Of a stretch of DNA of 35,339 nucleotides, positions 31,571-35,339 are shown in pieces. A program made the translations under genes and the position numbers. A model generated the notes under the pieces. The model was not told the origin of the DNA. It saw only the letters and a program-made list of their open reading frames with translations, and searched no databases. The DNA is from Anaerolineae bacterium (GTDB lineage: Bacteria; Chloroflexota; Anaerolineae; B4-G1; DUEL01), in assembly GCA_016931695.1 (NCBI GenBank), contig JAFGEI010000156.1, forward strand, positions 1-35,339, in the 5' to 3' direction. Numbering within the stretch: the first letter of the stretch is position 1; each line of letters begins with the position of its first letter.

Positions 31571-32497
31571 CTATTCGCGGGCAGGGGGCGGGCAAAGCAC
31601 GATCAGCTCGCCAACCTCGTCGGTGTGGATCTCGTACTGCTCTCCGCCCGCCTCGAACGTGAACTTGTAGCCCGGGGTAATCACCTGGAGGTAGGACTGG
31701 TCTGGCTCGGGGCAGCCGAGGCTGGTGTCTGGCCACTCGGACGAAGCGGAGGACAGCAGCGTAATCTCGTCGGCGCCGATGCCCAGGCTGTCCGCCAGGT
31801 AGGTGATTGCAGCGTCGAGCACCTCGTCCGGTATGGGGCGGCACATTGTCACTTGATCCCCAGTCCGGTCGGTGTGGACCTCGTATTCCTCTCCCTCCGC
31901 CATCAGGGTCACCCGGAAACCGGGAGTAATGACCTGGGCATAGCCCATCCCCGGCTCGGGACAGCCGAGGCTGGTGTCCGGCCACTGGACCTCTTCGGCA
32001 TACAGCAGGGTAATTGTGCCGGGGGAGACGCCGAGTTGATCCGCCAGGTAGGCAATCGCCGCGTCCACCGCCCCCGCAGCGCCCTGGTCGCAGAGCACGA
32101 TCCGCTCGCCGGTCGCGTCGGTGTGGACCTCATAGTGCTGCCCGTCGATCTCGATGACGATCCGGTAGCCGGGCGTGATCACGTCGAGGTAGGACTCGTT
32201 CGGTTGGGGGCAGCCCAGGCTGCTGTCCGGCCAATCGACCGCTTGCGCGGACAGGACATTGGCGCCGCCGCTGCTCGTGCTCAGCTCGTCCGATAAATGG
32301 TCGACGGCGGCAGCCACCGCTTCTTCCGACCCTTCGGCGAGGGTGGGGGCGGTGCCCAGTTCCGCGTCTCCTCCTGCATTCTCGCCTGGAGCGGACGTGC
32401 GGGGCGGCGTGGCGGTGCCTCCCGCTGCTTCACAAGCTGCCAGTACCAGTGCTCCCAGGATGACAATGGTCAGCAGGGCCAGTTTTTTCACGTTCAT
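31571..32497 (-). CDS. Lipoprotein with three tandem copies of a Cys-paired domain
   Basis: The 308-residue protein begins with a lipoprotein signal (lipobox VLAAC, Cys22) and a low-complexity linker to about residue 55. Three homologous units of about 75 residues follow at roughly 62-137, 143-219 and 225-302. Each has a helix (AAIAYLADQLG type), then WPDTSLGCPEP, then VITPGY, then YEVHTD, and ends with a second Cys. The pairs are Cys96/136, Cys179/219 and Cys262/302, which probably form one disulfide per unit outside the cell. GGAGG precedes the ATG. No enzymatic residues are apparent. A binding or surface-scaffold role is the safest statement. Unit-to-unit similarity points to internal duplication. 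Confidence 0.88.
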   Translation of the reverse strand: MNVKKLALLTIVILGALVLAACEAAGGTATPPRTSAPGENAGGDAELGTAPTLAEGSEEAVAAAVDHLSDELSTSSGGANVLSAQAVDWPDSSLGCPQPNESYLDVITPGYRIVIEIDGQHYEVHTDATGERIVLCDQGAAGAVDAAIAYLADQLGVSPGTITLLYAEEVQWPDTSLGCPEPGMGYAQVITPGFRVTLMAEGEEYEVHTDRTGDQVTMCRPIPDEVLDAAITYLADSLGIGADEITLLSSASSEWPDTSLGCPEPDQSYLQVITPGYKFTFEAGGEQYEIHTDEVGELIVLCPPPARE

Positions 32498-32776
32498 CGC
32501 TTTCCTCCTTTATTCATTCTGATTGTCTCAGAATCGTAACGGCTCGGTTTGCTCGCCGGGATGCCGACCGGTCGAGCTGTTGCATTGCGGTCTATTCTAT
32601 AGACGACGGACTGCCTGCCCCGGTTCCATATCTTGTTGCCCAATTGCTGTCCGGCGCGTTCCTGCTGGCCCTGGGTGGCCCGCTGGTGCCACGTTGCAGC
32701 TCGCGCGGACTGTTGTCCGCGCTGAACAGGCGGGGCGAGCGGTTGCTTGGCCCGGCGGATTGGGCGGCTCGCGCCG
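32498..32776. other. Intergenic region with one perfect hairpin
   Basis: Between two minus-strand genes I find no convincing gene. Open frames here have no recognisable protein character. GCGCGGAC at 32703-32710 and GTCCGCGC at 32715-32722 form an 8-bp stem with a four-base loop but no T-run, and may mark the end of the fdhD message. No clear promoter for the lipoprotein was found. Confidence 0.5.
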
Positions 32777-33559
32777 TCAACCTGGCCGTTCAATCCCCGA
32801 CAGCCGCTGCGCTCCCGTGTAGAGGTGCAACTCCTGGCCGCGGGCGTAGCCGATGAGGGTGATCCCCCACGCGCTGGCCAATTCGATTGAGAAGGAAGTG
32901 GGAGAGGTGCGGGAAATCACCACCGGCGTTTCCATCCGCGCCGCCTTGCTCAGCATCTCTGAGCTGATGCGGCCCGAAGTGAGCAGAATCCGTCCTTGTG
33001 TGGTCAGCCCGCGGCGCAAACAGATGCCCGCCAGCTTGTCCAACGTGTTGTGCCGCCCCAGGTCTTCGGCGACGACGATCAGTTCGCTGCTCTCGGCCAG
33101 GGCAGCGGCGTGGATGCCGCGGGACTGCCGGTAGAGCTGGGACGCCTTGTTCAGTGCCTGCATCAGCGCGGCCACTTGATCGGGGGTGACGTTCACTTGT
33201 GTCGTCAGCGGCGAGCGCTCTTTGACCAGGCTCTCGAAACTCGTTCCGCCGGAGCAGCCCGAGGTGATGGCACGCAGGGCTGGTGGATGAACGTCCTTGT
33301 GCAGCCAGATGTCCACGCAGCGGCCGGAACCGCAGAGCCGTACTTCGGCCACGTCCGCCATCCCGTCGATGAACCCTTCGTTGTAGAGAAACCCCAATCC
33401 CAGTTCCTCCAGCAGCAGCGGGGTGCAGCGCAGGGCGACCCACTCGCTCCCATTGACATAGAGCAGCACTTCTTCCTCGACCGGTACCGTCCCGGCGATG
33501 GGCCGCGCAACGCCCGCCTGGAGCTGAAGAAACGACGTTTTGTGGATTCCTTCCGTCAT
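32777..33559 (-). CDS. fdhD: Formate dehydrogenase accessory sulfurtransferase FdhD
   Basis: FdhD passes sulfur from a cysteine desulfurase to the molybdenum cofactor, activating formate dehydrogenases and similar enzymes. The 260-residue product fits the family. Visible are EEEVLLYVNG near 28-37, LGFLYNEGFI, the sulfur-relay loop TSGCSGG with Cys102, AEDLGRHNTLDKLAG, and TSGRISSEML. The E. coli protein uses two cysteines in a CxxC loop. Here only Cys102 is in the loop, a variant that may still work through a single Cys. GAGAGGACC precedes ATG 33559. No formate dehydrogenase or molybdenum cofactor gene lies in this window, so its client is elsewhere. Confidence 0.95.
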   Translation of the reverse strand: MTEGIHKTSFLQLQAGVARPIAGTVPVEEEVLLYVNGSEWVALRCTPLLLEELGLGFLYNEGFIDGMADVAEVRLCGSGRCVDIWLHKDVHPPALRAITSGCSGGTSFESLVKERSPLTTQVNVTPDQVAALMQALNKASQLYRQSRGIHAAALAESSELIVVAEDLGRHNTLDKLAGICLRRGLTTQGRILLTSGRISSEMLSKAARMETPVVISRTSPTSFSIELASAWGITLIGYARGQELHLYTGAQRLSGIERPG

Positions 33560-33612
33560 CGGTCCTCTCAGTGGGATGATCTGTCCACGTACAAGTTCCT
33601 ACCAGGCTGAAA

Positions 33613-34251
33613 TCACTTCCCTTCTGCTGCTGAAGTAAACTCAGCAATCGCCTGTTGGGATAGTGGGTGGTCCGCCATAGCCATCAGGATATCGAATGGC
33701 ACAGTAACATGGTCGGCGCCATTTAGTTGAGCTTCAACCACTTCGTCGACGCTCTTGAGACTGCCAGCCAGCACCTGGATGTTGTGTTGTCCCATACGAC
33801 ATACTTGTGCCATCTTGGCAACGAGGGAAATGCCATCTCCCATCAACCGGGTGGTCCGGTTCACATACGGGATGACATATTGCGCGCCCGCTTCGGCAGC
33901 CAGGATGGCCTGTGCTGGTGAGAAAATTGCAGTGATCGCACAAGTCATCCAAGACGAAAGCTCGGCTACCAGAGAGAGACCAATGACAGTGCAGGGAATC
34001 TTGATGACAATTCTGTCTGGAGCCAGGGTGTAAAGAGCAACCGCCTCCTCTCGCATTTCCTCCAGAGAGTGGCTCTCCAGTTGGCAGAATAGTGTTGTGG
34101 GGCATATTGCGAGCAGCTTGTCAACCAGCGCCAGCCGTGGCATTTCCTCGCGGGCAATGAGAATAGGGTTTGTCGTCACTCCGGCAATGAATCCCAGCGC
34201 AAGTGCTCGTTCCACTTGTCTCGGGTTAGCAGAATCCAGGTATACCGACAT
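33613..34251 (-). CDS. Transaldolase / fructose-6-phosphate aldolase-family enzyme
   Basis: The 212-residue protein is of the small transaldolase class (MipB/TalC type, about 210-220 residues). It begins with the β-strand YLDSANPRQVERAL, where Asp is a family residue, followed by GVTTNPILI. The Schiff-base lysine is in IVIKIPCT, near residue 84. VLAGSLKSVDEV and GADHVTVPFDIL complete the barrel. It would transfer or cleave three-carbon dihydroxyacetone units. A GTG two codons upstream (34257) is in frame, but ATG 34251 has AGGA nine bases ahead and is preferred. It lies 11 bases after the transketolase half, fitting a pentose-phosphate or sugar-degradation operon. The base composition looks less GC-rich than most of the window. 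Confidence 0.9.
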   Translation of the reverse strand: MSVYLDSANPRQVERALALGFIAGVTTNPILIAREEMPRLALVDKLLAICPTTLFCQLESHSLEEMREEAVALYTLAPDRIVIKIPCTVIGLSLVAELSSWMTCAITAIFSPAQAILAAEAGAQYVIPYVNRTTRLMGDGISLVAKMAQVCRMGQHNIQVLAGSLKSVDEVVEAQLNGADHVTVPFDILMAMADHPLSQQAIAEFTSAAEGK

Positions 34252-34262
34252 ATTCACAATTC

Positions 34263-35216
34263 CTATTCTTTCATTGCAAGCACATCCTCAACAGCTTTTC
34301 GGACCCCCGCTTTCCCTATCCCTGCCGCATTGATCACATCCACATATGCACCTGAAGCTGCAAAGCCCTTCAGGCCCACGCGTTTCATCGGAAGGGGATC
34401 GTTCTCAACGAGCATCTCGGCCACAGCTGAACCCAACCCGCCATGAATGTTGTGATCCTCGACTGTCACCACTGCTCCTGTTTTCCTGGCGGAAGCCAAC
34501 AGGGTGTCTTTGTCTAGCGGCTTGAGCGTATGGCAATCAATGACTGTGGCGGAAAACTCCGAAGCCCATTCCTCGGCCCATTTCATGCAGAAACCGACCT
34601 GTGGGCCGCAAGCTACGATGGTGACATCATCTCCCTGGCACATAACATTCGCTTTGCCAATTTCGAATGGCGCTTCCTCATCCAAAAAGATCGGCAGTGG
34701 CTCGCGATAGAGGCGTAGATAGACGGATGTCTCGTACTCGTTTACAGCGGGCACGGCCTTGAACAATTGATTGGGATCGGCTATCACGACAATTGCCATA
34801 TCTGGCATAGCGCGAACCATCGCCAAGTCCTCGAGAGCGTGAGCGGATGGCCCGTCCTTGGCGTTTGAGACGCCGCCGTGCGAGCCGACAATTTTTACAT
34901 TGAGATTGTTTTGGCCAATGCTCTGCCGAATGTGATCAATCGTTCGACCGATGAAGGAGCCGAACGTCACGGCAAAGGGAGTGTAGCCCATAATTGCGAG
35001 ACCAGCGCAGATTCCAATCATGTTCGTTTCTGCAACTCCACAGTTGTAGTAGCGCTCCGGATAGGCATCCCAGAATTTCTTGAGATTTACGCTTCCCCCC
35101 AGATCGGCGGTAACGACGACCGCTTGGGGATTCTCTTTTGCCATCTCGTAAAAAGCTTCACCAAAAGCATAGCGGATTGCCAATAATTTTCCCTTGGGAT
35201 AGTATATGGAATTCAT
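34263..35216 (-). CDS. Transketolase, C-terminal subunit (split form)
   Basis: The 317-residue protein covers the pyrimidine-binding and C-terminal domains of transketolase/DXS-like enzymes. It starts AIRYAFGEAFYEMAKENP and has VVTADLGGS. YNCGVAETNMIGICAGLA carries the conserved Glu that activates thiamine diphosphate. GSHGGVSNAKDGPSAHALEDLA and VTVEDHNIHGGLGSAVAE follow. The thiamine-diphosphate pyrophosphate-binding half is missing, so a separate N-terminal subunit is required. No such gene is readable in the 123 bases upstream to the window end. Split transketolases are common in bacteria and archaea. With the following transaldolase it would work on sugar phosphates. AGAGGT lies just upstream of the ATG. 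Confidence 0.93.
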   Translation of the reverse strand: MNSIYYPKGKLLAIRYAFGEAFYEMAKENPQAVVVTADLGGSVNLKKFWDAYPERYYNCGVAETNMIGICAGLAIMGYTPFAVTFGSFIGRTIDHIRQSIGQNNLNVKIVGSHGGVSNAKDGPSAHALEDLAMVRAMPDMAIVVIADPNQLFKAVPAVNEYETSVYLRLYREPLPIFLDEEAPFEIGKANVMCQGDDVTIVACGPQVGFCMKWAEEWASEFSATVIDCHTLKPLDKDTLLASARKTGAVVTVEDHNIHGGLGSAVAEMLVENDPLPMKRVGLKGFAASGAYVDVINAAGIGKAGVRKAVEDVLAMKE

Positions 35217-35339
35217 CAGTTACCTCTTATCCTGATCTAGCGACTCGAACATTGTAATGACTCTTCTGAAATAACGCTACATTCGACAGGCCACAACCGG
35301 CCGCAGGAGGCACAGAGAGCAAAACCGAGCCGCTAATCG
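35217..35339. other. Window-edge region upstream of the split transketolase
   Basis: All three minus-strand frames contain stops, so the N-terminal transketolase subunit does not end here. It may lie beyond the window or elsewhere. No clear promoter is visible. Confidence 0.5.

Noticed and set aside
32644-32856. 70-codon plus-strand frame in the intergenic region before fdhD
   Set aside because: No ribosome binding site, no recognisable domain and overlap with the fdhD 3' end on the other strand.

Overview
The window comes from a GC-rich bacterium, most plausibly a Chloroflexota member (Anaerolineae or Caldilineae-like). This is an inference from style. The lipoprotein has a PTEAP-repeat linker after its lipobox, the kinase has a TATST/TPRPT linker after its membrane helix, and there are very large cyclase-AAA-TPR and CHAT-NTPase-TPR proteins. 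No rRNA or other decisive phylogenetic marker is present.

Layout. (1) 1-1750: hairpin-rich DNA, a tRNA-Pro(GGG) with its own promoter, then a tyrosine-recombinase fragment and a type I methylase (hsdM) fragment with an in-frame stop. This looks like the decayed remnant of an element integrated at the tRNA 3' end. (2) 1848-9524, minus strand: a compact run reading, in transcription order, Ser/Thr kinase with a C-terminal FGE-like domain, an 854-residue unknown protein with an HxxxDG motif, a patatin-like phospholipase, xanthine phosphoribosyltransferase (xpt) and GMP synthase (guaA). Most junctions overlap by 4-8 bases. (3) 9606-11455, plus: trmD (divergent promoter to the kinase), an ECF sigma factor and a small overlapping ORF. 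(4) 11516-20788, plus: an Opp/Dpp-type ABC importer with a lipoprotein binding protein, permease pair 1, two ATPases, a 68-bp MITE-like palindrome and then permease pair 2. (5) 20794-27488, plus: a small membrane protein, an ATP-cone/uridine-kinase-like protein, a 1321-residue soluble-adenylyl-cyclase-like signalling protein, and a ChbG/YdjC-type deacetylase. (6) 27541-31506, plus: a bounded two-gene unit (promoter to terminator) of a CHAT-NTPase-TPR protein and a zinc-ribbon protein. (7) 31571-35216, minus: a lipoprotein with three copies of a Cys-paired domain, fdhD, a transaldolase-family gene and the C-terminal half of a split transketolase; the last two appear less GC-rich than the rest.

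How the genes work together. xpt and guaA form a purine salvage/GMP unit. The ABC genes encode one peptide-type importer with two alternative channel pairs. The kinase, HxxxDG protein and patatin are translationally coupled and may form a signalling/lipid-acyl unit; this is the best candidate for an undescribed pathway. The CHAT-NTPase-TPR and zinc-ribbon pair resembles bacterial STAND-type sensor/effector proteins, but the usual CHAT histidine position holds a glutamine. All functional statements come from motif reading by eye; no database search was possible.
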